This document shows, piece after piece, positions 1 through 6,036 of a DNA stretch of 11,119 bases. Source of the DNA: Candidatus Brevibacterium intestinigallinarum (GTDB lineage Bacteria; Actinomycetota; Actinomycetes; Actinomycetales; Brevibacteriaceae). The stretch's first letter is position 1, and the number at the start of each line of letters is the position of its first letter. A model generated the notes under the pieces. It saw only the letters and a list, made by a program, of their open reading frames with translations, ran no database searches and was not told the origin of the DNA. The stretch is from positions 1 to 11,119 of the forward strand of contig DWZY01000199.1 of NCBI GenBank assembly GCA_019117325.1, read 5' to 3'. A program made the position numbers and the translations under genes.

Positions 1-1064
1 GGCGACCACGACACCCACCAGGCCCAGTAGAAGACGGTCCAGGTGGAGAGCCAGTCGGAGACGGACTGGCCGCCGTCGGCCGCGGTGCGCGACGCCATCG
101 TGGGCAGCTGCTCGATGAAAGCGCCCACGGACGACGGGATCGCGTTGAGGATGAAGAGGGTGGGCCCACCGATGAAGACGATGAGCGCCAGGATGACCGC
201 CAGCACCATGTTGATGTTCGACAGCCACTGGATGCCGCGCTCGATGCCGGAAACCGCAGACGCCACGAACGCGGCCGTGAGGATCGCGATGATGAGGACG
301 AGGATCGGAGAGGTCACGTCCGAGAGGATCCCGGCGGACTCGATGCCGCCGCCGATCTGCAGCGCGCCCAGACCCAGCGAGCAGGCGGAGCCGAACAGCG
401 TCGCGAGGATCGCGAGGATGTTGATGAGGCGTCCGCCGGCACCGTTGACCGCGCGCTCGCCGAACAGCGGCGTGAACATCGCGGCGAACGTCTGCGCGCG
501 ACCCAGCCGGAACGCGCCGTAGGCCACGCCCAGGCCCACGATCGCGTACATCGCCCACGGGAACAGCGTCCAGTGGAAGAGCGTCTGGCCCATCGCCACG
601 CCCATCGCCTCCGTGCTGGAGCCGTCGACGGTGCCCGGCGGGGGCGACATGTAGAAGAAGAGCGGCTCGCCCACGCCGTAGAAGACGAGGCCGATGCCCA
701 TGCCGGTCGCGAACATCATCGCGATCCACGACGAGGTGCGGAACTGGGGCTGCTCGTCGTCCTTGCCCAGCGGGATGCGGCCGAAGCGGCTGACCGCGAC
801 GATGACGACGAAGATCGTGAAGAAGGCCGCCGCGATGACGAACAGCCACCCGAACCGGTTCATGGTCCCCGCCAGCAGGACGTCCGCGACCGCGCCCAGA
901 CCGGCCGGGGAGATGAAGCCCCAGGCGACGAAGGCGACGGCCAGGACGGCGGCGATGCCGAACACCCAGCGGTCCAGGCCCATGCGCTTGAAGTAGCGGT
1001 GCTCTGTGGTCGGATTCTTGAGACTGTCGATCAGCTCGGCAGTCGTCTCCTGCGGATTGCTCAT
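1..1064 (-). CDS. BCCT-family transporter (glycine betaine/choline/carnitine type), C-terminus cut by window edge
   Basis: Membrane carrier of the BCCT family, which imports quaternary-ammonium compounds such as glycine betaine, choline or carnitine, mostly coupled to Na+ or H+. The visible 354 residues hold the usual order: a hydrophilic N-terminal tail of about 30 residues, then several membrane helices. The family glycine motif GMGIGL is at residues 121-126, followed by FYGVGEPLFF. The segment SGIERGIQWLSN is at 272-283, and the start of the tryptophan-rich signature helix (FYWAWWVSWS) at 345-354 is where the window ends. The family is usually 500-650 residues, so about a third is missing. 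The ATG at 1064 is directly preceded in frame by TGA, which rules out a longer start. No good Shine-Dalgarno is seen. The exact substrate cannot be told, since the C-terminal domain is off-window. The gene is divergent from the ProC-like gene. Confidence 0.93.
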   Translation of the reverse strand, partial: MSNPQETTAELIDSLKNPTTEHRYFKRMGLDRWVFGIAAVLAVAFVAWGFISPAGLGAVADVLLAGTMNRFGWLFVIAAAFFTIFVVIVAVSRFGRIPLGKDDEQPQFRTSSWIAMMFATGMGIGLVFYGVGEPLFFYMSPPPGTVDGSSTEAMGVAMGQTLFHWTLFPWAMYAIVGLGVAYGAFRLGRAQTFAAMFTPLFGERAVNGAGGRLINILAILATLFGSACSLGLGALQIGGGIESAGILSDVTSPILVLIIAILTAAFVASAVSGIERGIQWLSNINMVLAVILALIVFIGGPTLFILNAIPSSVGAFIEQLPTMASRTAADGGQSVSDWLSTWTVFYWAWWVSWS

Positions 1065-1245
1065 TCACGCATGGCCGTGCCGCTCGCGCCGGACGCCACT
1101 GCGTCACCGCGTGCGGCCGGCACTCCCCTTGTCTCGTGTGCTCGTGTGTCAGTCGATGGGCAGCGGCCCAGTCAACCACACTCGCTGGGGGCTGTCACAG
1201 CCTCCGCCCGCGTCCCACGGCATTCCGCCTGGCGGGCGCGGCCCC

Positions 1246-1251
1246 TAGGGT
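1246..1251 (+). promoter_or_regulatory. possible -10 box (TAGGGT) for the ProC-like gene
   Basis: TAGGGT fits the actinobacterial TAnnnT -10 pattern and lies about 80 bp before the start codon at 1331. The best -35 at 17 bp spacing is TTCCGC (1223-1228), which is poor. The 266-bp gap between the two divergent genes (1065-1330) shows no other gene. It contains a short tandem CTCGTGTG pair near 1134-1149. Confidence 0.3.
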
Positions 1252-1330
1252 GGGATCGACCGGAGTGAACAGGGGCCCCGCAGGCCGGGGTCTACGCGGC
1301 GACGATGCCGCCCCGAGGGACGGAGAGACC

Positions 1331-2113
1331 ATGAGCGCGCAGCCGACGATCGGCTTCATCGGTGTGGGAGAGATCGCAGAGGCGATCATCGAGGGGCTGG
1401 CCGCCGGCGAAGATCCGCCGCCGGTCGTGGCGTCCCCGCGGGGACGCGAGCGCAGCGCCTCCCTGGCTGCCCGGTTCCCGTCCCTCGTCACCGTCGCCGC
1501 CTCGAACCAGGCCGTCGTCGACGCCGCGGACACCGTCGTGCTGGCGGTCCTCCCGGAGCAGCTGGCGGAGGTCGTCGGCCCCCTGGACTTCCGCGATGAC
1601 CAGGTCGTCGTGAGCGCCCTGGCGGGCGTCACCACCGCCGAGGTCGCGGCCGCCGCGGGTGCCCCCGTCCCGGTGATCCGCGCGATCCCCATGCCACCGG
1701 TGCGCGACCGGGCTGTGCCCACCGTCGTGACACCGGATCACCCGGCCGCCCGCGCGCTCTTCGACCGCACCGGCGGCACGCTGGCCGTCGCGGACGAGGA
1801 GGAGCTGGCGGTGTTCTCCGCCGCGACCGGCGCGGTGTCCGGGTTCCTCGAGTACCTGGCGGTCGTGTGCGCCTGGACGGAGGAGCAGGGTGTGCCGCGC
1901 GAGTCCGGTCAGCGGTTCCTGCGCGGCCTGTTCGGGGCGCTCGCGCCGGCGATCCGCGATGAGTCGACCCCGATCGCGGACGTCGTCACCGCGCACGAGA
2001 CGCCCGGCGGCCTCAACGAGCAGCTGCGCCTCGAGGTCTTCGACGACGCGGGGACGGACGCGCTGTCCGGCGCTCTCGACCGGCTCCACGCGCGGGTCCG
2101 CGGCGCCAGCTGA
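1331..2113 (+). CDS. Pyrroline-5-carboxylate reductase-like NAD(P)-binding protein (ProC family, divergent)
   Basis: 260-residue protein of the ProC superfamily, which reduces cyclic imines such as pyrroline-5-carboxylate with NAD(P)H. The N-terminal Rossmann motif is IGFIGVGEIA (7-16). The strand-2 end ASPRGR (34-39) is basic, as in NADPH-preferring members. LAVLPEQLAEV (71-81) matches the family's LAVKPQ strand. The C-terminal dimerisation domain contains TPGGLNEQ (224-231), in the place of the canonical SPGGTT. The canonical RxMPNTP segment reads RAIPMPP (117-123). The fold is therefore clear, but both substrate-side motifs are altered, so it may act on another imine or none. Length is close to the usual 265-280. 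The start is chosen for GGAGAG (1322-1327) just upstream, although the frame stays open further upstream. It is convergent with nagB. Confidence 0.8.
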   Translation: MSAQPTIGFIGVGEIAEAIIEGLAAGEDPPPVVASPRGRERSASLAARFPSLVTVAASNQAVVDAADTVVLAVLPEQLAEVVGPLDFRDDQVVVSALAGVTTAEVAAAAGAPVPVIRAIPMPPVRDRAVPTVVTPDHPAARALFDRTGGTLAVADEEELAVFSAATGAVSGFLEYLAVVCAWTEEQGVPRESGQRFLRGLFGALAPAIRDESTPIADVVTAHETPGGLNEQLRLEVFDDAGTDALSGALDRLHARVRGAS

Positions 2114-2135
2114 GACGGGAGCTGCGCGGTCTCAG
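2110..2135. terminator. possible hairpin between convergent genes
   Basis: CTGAGAC (2110-2116) pairs exactly with GTCTCAG (2129-2135) across a 12-nt loop, overlapping the stop codon of the ProC-like gene. There is no U-tract, but the position between two convergent stop codons suits a transcript end for either gene. Confidence 0.4.
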
Positions 2136-2145
2136 GCGCTGGGCG

Positions 2146-2874
2146 TCAGCGCTGCAGGTGTGAGGCGGCCGCGTCGTCCACGTAGACGTCGAGGTCCGCG
2201 TGCCGCTGGAGGGCGCTGACCGGCACCTCCGGACTGGCAGTTCCCTCGACCAGCGCGCCGATCGCCGGGGCCTTGCCCTCGCCGAAAGCCAGCAGCAGGG
2301 CATGCCGGGATTCCAGGATCGTGCCGATCCCCTGCGAGATGGCTCGGGTGGGGACCTCATCGAGGTGCTCGAAGAAGCGCGCGTTCGCCTGCCGGGTGCT
2401 GGCGGTCAGCTCGACCGCGCGGGTGCGCGAGTCGAAGGACGAGCCCGGTTCGTTGAAGGCGATGTGCCCGTTGGGTCCCACCCCCAGGATCTGCAGGTCG
2501 ACGCCGCCCCAGTCCCGGATGCGGCGCTCGAAGTCGCGTGCGGCGGCATCCGGATCCGCAGCATCCCCGGCGGGCAGCACGGCCGTGGCGGAGTCGATCC
2601 CCCACGGTTCCAGGACGTGCGTGCGGATGTAGTGCCGGTAACTCTGCGGGTGGTCGGCGGACAGCCCCACGTATTCGTCCAGGCAGGTGATGCGCAGACG
2701 GCTGAGGTCCAGACCGCGCTGCACACGGGAGGTCAGCTCCGCGTAGAGCGGCTCCGGAGTCGACCCCGTCGCGATGCCCAGCACGGCATCCGGGGTGGCG
2801 CGCACCAGCGCCTCGACCGCGTCTGCGGCCTGATCGATGAGACGGGTGGGGTCGCTGCCGATCGTGATCCTCAT
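2146..2874 (-). CDS. nagB: Glucosamine-6-phosphate deaminase
   Basis: Cytosolic enzyme converting glucosamine-6-phosphate to fructose-6-phosphate and ammonia, the step that brings amino sugars (GlcNAc, chitin or cell-wall turnover) into glycolysis. The 242 residues carry the phosphate-binding IATGSTPEPLY (34-44) and LDEYVGL (65-71), with the proton-transfer Asp66. The active-site stretch GVGPNGHIAFNEPGSSFDSR (131-150) includes His137 and Glu142, the counterparts of E. coli His143 and Glu148. SQGIGTIL lies at 180-187. At 242 residues it matches the short Bacillus-type enzymes rather than the 266-residue allosteric E. coli form. AGGAAG about 7 bp upstream of the ATG supports the start. No nagA or PTS gene is next to it here. 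Confidence 0.95.
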   Translation of the reverse strand: MRITIGSDPTRLIDQAADAVEALVRATPDAVLGIATGSTPEPLYAELTSRVQRGLDLSRLRITCLDEYVGLSADHPQSYRHYIRTHVLEPWGIDSATAVLPAGDAADPDAAARDFERRIRDWGGVDLQILGVGPNGHIAFNEPGSSFDSRTRAVELTASTRQANARFFEHLDEVPTRAISQGIGTILESRHALLLAFGEGKAPAIGALVEGTASPEVPVSALQRHADLDVYVDDAAASHLQR

Positions 2875-2900
2875 GCGTGTCTTCCTGCTCCGGGACCCGT

Positions 2901-2923
2901 GGGCCCGTGTCTGCTCTGGGCCC
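2901..2923 (-). other. hairpin in the nagB leader
   Basis: GGGCCC (2901-2906) and GGGCCC (2918-2923) can pair across an 11-nt loop in the probable nagB 5' leader. Further up on the same strand, TAGCAT (2971-2976) could be a -10, but no -35 fits. I see no DasR-type operator (TGGTCTAGACCA-like) in the gap 2875-3121. Confidence 0.3.
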
Positions 2924-3109
2924 CGACGGACCGCTCCTGCTGCGCGGCCCGGCGCCCCTCCATCCGGAAGATGCTACCCATGTCGGAAGCCGCCTCCTGC
3001 ACCAGGTGGGCCCCGCAGGCGGCAGTGCGTGAACACGGCCGCCGGCACCGGGGGGACGTCGCCGCTGACACCGGCACGAACGAGCGTCGCGGAGTGTGAC
3101 GCACGTCGC

Positions 3110-3115
3110 TACAGT
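3110..3115 (+). promoter_or_regulatory. -10 box (TACAGT) placed for a leaderless transcript
   Basis: TACAGT ends six bases before the ATG at 3122, the spacing at which transcription would begin on the start codon itself, as is common in actinobacteria. No convincing -35 is present. A GAGGA stretch lies between but is too close to the ATG (3-4 bp) for a normal ribosome site. Confidence 0.5.
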
Positions 3116-3121
3116 GAGGAC

Positions 3122-3700
3122 ATGCGCTATCCCTACGCCTCACTCGACGACGTGCCGCAGGACATTCGGGACCAGATCCTCGCGGTGTCGGAGAAGACCG
3201 GCTTCATCCCCAACGTGTTCCTGGGCCTGGCCCGCCGCCCCGCGGAGTTCCGCGCGTTCTTCGCCTACTACGACGCGCTCATGGAGAAGGAGACCGGCAG
3301 CCTCACGAAGGCGGACCGGGAGATGATCGTGACCGCGACCTCGGCGGCCAACGGCTGCCTGTACTGCGTCGTGGCCCACGGCGCCGTCCTGCGGATCATG
3401 GCGAAGGACCCCTATGTGGCGGACCAGGTGGCGGTCGACCACCGGCATGCGGACATCACCCCGCGACAGCGGGCGATGCTCGACTTCGCGATGAAGGTCT
3501 GCCGGGAGCCCGCAGCTGTCAGCGATGAGGACCACGAGGAGCTGGCCCGCCACGGCTTCGACGACGAGGACGTGTGGGACATCGCGGCTATCACCGGCTT
3601 CTTCGGCCTCTCCAACCGCATCGCACTGGTGAGCGGGATGCAGCCCAACCCGGAGTTCTACCTGATGGGTCGCGTGCCGCGGGAAAAGAAACAGGACTGA
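3122..3700 (+). CDS. AhpD-like / carboxymuconolactone decarboxylase-family peroxidase-related protein
   Basis: 192-residue alpha-helical protein of the AhpD/CMD superfamily, whose members reduce peroxides through a CxxC pair. The key residues keep the spacing of the mycobacterial AhpD site: Glu67, Cys79, Cys82 and His86 (12, 3 and 4 apart) match Glu118, Cys130, Cys133 and His137. The AhpD histidine between the two cysteines is replaced by Tyr81. The N-terminal part (KTGFIPNVFLGLARRP, 25-40) and the C-terminal NRIALVSGMQPNPEFY (165-180) are typical of the group called 'peroxidase-related enzyme'. This group is not proven to work with AhpC, and no ahpC is nearby. The ATG is set by the -10 at 3110-3115. 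The gene seems monocistronic, and the MFS relic behind it begins within about 15 bp of the stop, in the same frame. Confidence 0.88.
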   Translation: MRYPYASLDDVPQDIRDQILAVSEKTGFIPNVFLGLARRPAEFRAFFAYYDALMEKETGSLTKADREMIVTATSAANGCLYCVVAHGAVLRIMAKDPYVADQVAVDHRHADITPRQRAMLDFAMKVCREPAAVSDEDHEELARHGFDDEDVWDIAAITGFFGLSNRIALVSGMQPNPEFYLMGRVPREKKQD

Positions 3701-3715
3701 CACGGGAAGCCGGGC

Positions 3716-3838
3716 GCCGCCGAAGGGTTCTTCGTCCTCCTGTGGAACATCGTCACCGTCGCGTTCCGGCAGCGGTTCATCCCCGACCGGCGGCTGGGGC
3801 GGGTGAACTCCGTCTACCGGCTCTTCGGCTGGGGGGAC
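3716..3838 (+). pseudogene. relic of an MFS exporter (EntS-like/MFS_3 type), frameshifted
   Basis: One reading frame here gives EGFFVLLWNIVTVAFRQRFI followed by PDRRLGRVNSVYRLFGWG. This is strongly like the late central segment of actinobacterial MFS exporters (consensus WNVVTVSLRQRxxPDxLLGRVNSxYRLxxWGTxPLG). Only about 41 codons remain. At a run of six G (3831-3836) the frame breaks: the expected 'GT-I' continues in the +1 frame (ACG ATC at 3837-3842), and homology then fades. There is no start codon, and neither flank holds more of the transporter. The relic is in frame with, and directly behind, the AhpD-like gene's stop. It is a decayed fragment and unlikely to be expressed. Confidence 0.7.
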
Positions 3839-3883
3839 GATCGAGGCCGCCGCACGTCGGGCTCACACAGACCGCCAAGGGAA

Positions 3884-3913
3884 TTCACAGTGAACGACGA
3901 GGATTGATAGGGT
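3884..3913 (+). promoter_or_regulatory. probable cstA promoter (TTCACA - 18 bp - TAGGGT)
   Basis: TTCACA (3884-3889) and TAGGGT (3908-3913) are 18 bp apart and resemble a housekeeping-sigma promoter. The predicted start near 3920 gives a leader of about 80 nt before cstA. The perfect palindrome TTCACAGTGAA (3884-3894) covers the -35, and a second one, TGTGGCCACA (3913-3922), covers the end of the -10 and the start point. Confidence 0.5.
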
Positions 3914-3927
3914 GTGGCCACAGCCAC
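3913..3927 (+). promoter_or_regulatory. possible operator palindrome at the cstA start point
   Basis: TGTGGCCACA (3913-3922) is a perfect 10-bp palindrome. It overlaps GTGGC-caca-GCCAC (3914-3927), which can also form a 5-bp hairpin in RNA. Its place at the start point suggests repression. It is not a full CRP/GlxR site (TGTGA-N6-TCACA), so no regulator is named. Confidence 0.35.
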
Positions 3928-3999
3928 GTCTGCCGCCGCGCCTGATCCGCACGACAGACGGGCTCACGCAACGACGCGCAGACGAAAGGCACACCTCCG

Positions 4000-5727
4000 A
4001 TGAGTCCAGTCCTCCTCATGGCGATCGGTCTCGCGATCTTCGCCCTCGGGTACTTCGTGTACTCGCGGTACCTCGCGAAGCGCGTCTACCGGCTGAACGA
4101 CGATTTCACGACCCCCTCGCACGAACTGCGCGATGGCGTCGACTACGTCCCCACCAACAAGTTCGTCCTCTGGGGACACCACTTCACTTCCGTGGCCGGC
4201 GCCGCTCCCATCGTGGGACCAGCGGTCGCACTCATCTGGGGCTGGGTGCCCGCGTTCCTCTGGGTCACGCTGGGCACCGTGTTCTTCGCCGGCATGCACG
4301 ACTTCGGCGCACTGTGGGCGTCCGTGCGGAACAAGGGGCAGTCCATCGGCGCCCTGTCCGGCCGGTACATCGGCAAGCGCGGCGCAGGGCTCTTCCTCAT
4401 CGTCATCTTCATCCTGCTGCTCATGGTGATCGCCGCGTTCTCGGTCGTCATCACGAATCTGCTGATCGCCACGCCCACCGCCGTGATTCCTGCGTGGGGC
4501 GCGATCGGCGTCGCTCTGCTGGTGGGCGTCGCCGTCTACCGCATGCGCCTGCCACTGCTGCCCGTCACGGTTGTGGGCGTCGCCGCCCTGTACGGTCTGA
4601 TCCTGCTGGGCGACGTGGTCCCGGTCGTCATCCCGGACAACTTCCTGGGTATGACCCCCACGGTGTTCTGGATCCTCGCGCTCTTCATCTACGGCGCGTT
4701 CGCCTCGCTGCTGCCAGTCTGGGTGCTGCTCCAGCCGCGCGACTACATCAACGGCGTCCAGCTGTTCATCGGTCTCATCCTGCTGTACGGCGCCGTCGTC
4801 ATCGGGATGTTCGTCTCCGACGGTGCGCACGAGATCGTGGCACCGGCCATCAACACGAACGTGCCGGACGGCACGCCCAGCATCGTCCCACTGCTGTTCG
4901 TCACGATCGCCTGCGGCGCCATCTCCGGCTTCCACGGCATGGTCTCCTCGGGCACCAGCTCGAAGCAGCTCGACAAGGAGACGGACTCGCGGTTCGTCGG
5001 CTACTTCGGCGCCGTGGGCGAGGGCCTTCTGGCCCTGGGCACCATCATCGCGATCTCCGCCGGTCTGCGCACGGTCGCAGAGTGGGAGGAGCTCTACAGC
5101 GCCTTCGGCGAGGCCGGGGTCCAGTCGTTCATCCAGGGCGGCGGCATGCTCATGGAGTCCGGCCTGGGCCTGCCCGCGTCCCTCAGCTCCACCGTGCTGG
5201 CCACGATGGCGGTGCTATTCGCAGCGACCTCGCTGGACACCGGCTTCCGCCTCATGCGCTTCGTCGTCCAGGAGATGGGCGATCGCGTGAACCTCCGGAT
5301 CGGCAAATACGCCGCGACCGGCGTCGTCGTCGTGCTGGGCATGGGCCTGACCTTCTCCCAGGGGCTGGGCGCGGAGGGCGGCCTGCGCATCTGGCCGCTC
5401 TTCGGCACCACCAATCAGCTCATGGCCTCACTCACGCTGCTGATCCTCGCGGTCATGCTCATTCGGAAGCGGCGCAACCCGTGGCCCGCGCTCATCCCGC
5501 TGGTGATCGTCTTCTCCATGTCGTTCTGGGCCGCGATCGATCAGCTCTTCAGCTTCACGACACCCGGTTCGCAGGACTGGCTGCTGTTCGTCATCGACTG
5601 CATCATCATCGTCAGCAGCGTGCTCGTGGCGGTCGAAGGGATCAGAGCCATCGTCCGCGCCGTCAACGAGCCGGCGGAACCGGAGGATGAGGACGCGAAG
5701 CGCACTGCGGTCCGCGAGGAGGTCTGA
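4000..5727 (+). CDS. cstA: Carbon starvation protein CstA (peptide/pyruvate transporter)
   Basis: Polytopic membrane protein of the CstA family. E. coli members import pyruvate (CstA, BtsT) and have been linked to peptide uptake in starvation. The 575 residues are nearly all hydrophobic helices, with the family landmarks in order: TNKFVLWGHHFTSVAGAAPI (52-71), GPAVALIWGW (73-82), FFAGMHDF (95-102), LQPRDYIN (244-251), GFHGMVSSGTSSKQL (310-324), TSLDTGFRLMRF (410-421) and WPLFGTTNQLMASL (465-478). A charged tail follows from about 557. It is of the short Gram-positive length, compared with about 700 in E. coli. The start has AAAGG about 10 bp upstream. It is the first gene of a three-gene operon, and its last codons hold the ribosome site of the next gene. 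Confidence 0.95.
   Translation: MSPVLLMAIGLAIFALGYFVYSRYLAKRVYRLNDDFTTPSHELRDGVDYVPTNKFVLWGHHFTSVAGAAPIVGPAVALIWGWVPAFLWVTLGTVFFAGMHDFGALWASVRNKGQSIGALSGRYIGKRGAGLFLIVIFILLLMVIAAFSVVITNLLIATPTAVIPAWGAIGVALLVGVAVYRMRLPLLPVTVVGVAALYGLILLGDVVPVVIPDNFLGMTPTVFWILALFIYGAFASLLPVWVLLQPRDYINGVQLFIGLILLYGAVVIGMFVSDGAHEIVAPAINTNVPDGTPSIVPLLFVTIACGAISGFHGMVSSGTSSKQLDKETDSRFVGYFGAVGEGLLALGTIIAISAGLRTVAEWEELYSAFGEAGVQSFIQGGGMLMESGLGLPASLSSTVLATMAVLFAATSLDTGFRLMRFVVQEMGDRVNLRIGKYAATGVVVVLGMGLTFSQGLGAEGGLRIWPLFGTTNQLMASLTLLILAVMLIRKRRNPWPALIPLVIVFSMSFWAAIDQLFSFTTPGSQDWLLFVIDCIIIVSSVLVAVEGIRAIVRAVNEPAEPEDEDAKRTAVREEV
5716..5723 (+). promoter_or_regulatory. strong ribosome binding site of the CC-terminal small protein
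   Basis: GAGGAGGT, nearly the full anti-16S complement, lies inside the last codons of cstA with 7 bp to the ATG at 5731. It fixes that start and suggests the small protein is made in quantity. Confidence 0.85.
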
Positions 5728-5730
5728 CCG

Positions 5731-6036
5731 ATGACGGACGAGGACGTCACGGGCCCGGACCCATCGTGGACGAGCCAGCTCGCCCACGGGTGGGCCGCGG
5801 TCCGTGACGGACTCGAGGAGTTCTACAAGGGGCCCTATCGCCAGATGTTCGCCCGCGAGAAGCGCGATGAGGACGACTTCTTCACCCTCATCGTGCTGGG
5901 TGAGGCACTGGGGGTGCCCGACCCGGCGGCCTACTACACCGCAGAATTCCTGCCCGGCCTCTACCAGGACTTCCACGCCTGGCACCGGCGGATGGGCATG
6001 CCGGATTCGCCCCTGGACCACATCGCATGCTGCTGA
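5731..6036 (+). CDS. Small CstA-linked protein ending in Cys-Cys ('cory-CC-star' type)
   Basis: 101-residue soluble, acidic, helix-rich protein without membrane segment or signal peptide. The middle (EEFYKGPYRQMFAREKRDED, 29-48) is rich in aromatic and charged residues. Its only cysteines are the last two, so the protein ends HIACC-stop. I recognise the pattern as the small actinobacterial proteins annotated 'cory-CC-star', found beside ArsA-like ATPases; their function is unknown. E. coli CstA and BtsT are each followed by small proteins (YbdD, YjiX) that also end in Cys-Cys, although I see no clear sequence similarity over the rest. It starts 3 bp after cstA and overlaps the ATPase gene by 10 bp. 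I infer a role as a CstA partner or regulator; binding of a metal or membrane anchoring by the CC end are open alternatives. Confidence 0.85.
   Translation: MTDEDVTGPDPSWTSQLAHGWAAVRDGLEEFYKGPYRQMFAREKRDEDDFFTLIVLGEALGVPDPAAYYTAEFLPGLYQDFHAWHRRMGMPDSPLDHIACC

Noticed and set aside
1170..1175. TTGACT on the minus strand as -35 of the BCCT gene
   Set aside because: No TAnnnT box lies 16-19 bp further along, so it cannot be supported as a promoter.
43..1268. Open plus-strand frames opposite the BCCT gene
   Set aside because: Low-complexity products without motifs. The minus strand has clear BCCT signatures throughout.
3574..3945. Open frame across the gap after the AhpD-like gene as a small gene
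   Set aside because: It starts inside the AhpD-like gene and shows no motif. The recognisable coding signal in this gap is in another frame (the MFS relic).
3912..5690. 592-codon plus-strand open frame overlapping cstA
   Set aside because: The product is Arg/His-rich and featureless. The other frame gives a full CstA with all family motifs, and the long open frame follows from third-position GC bias.
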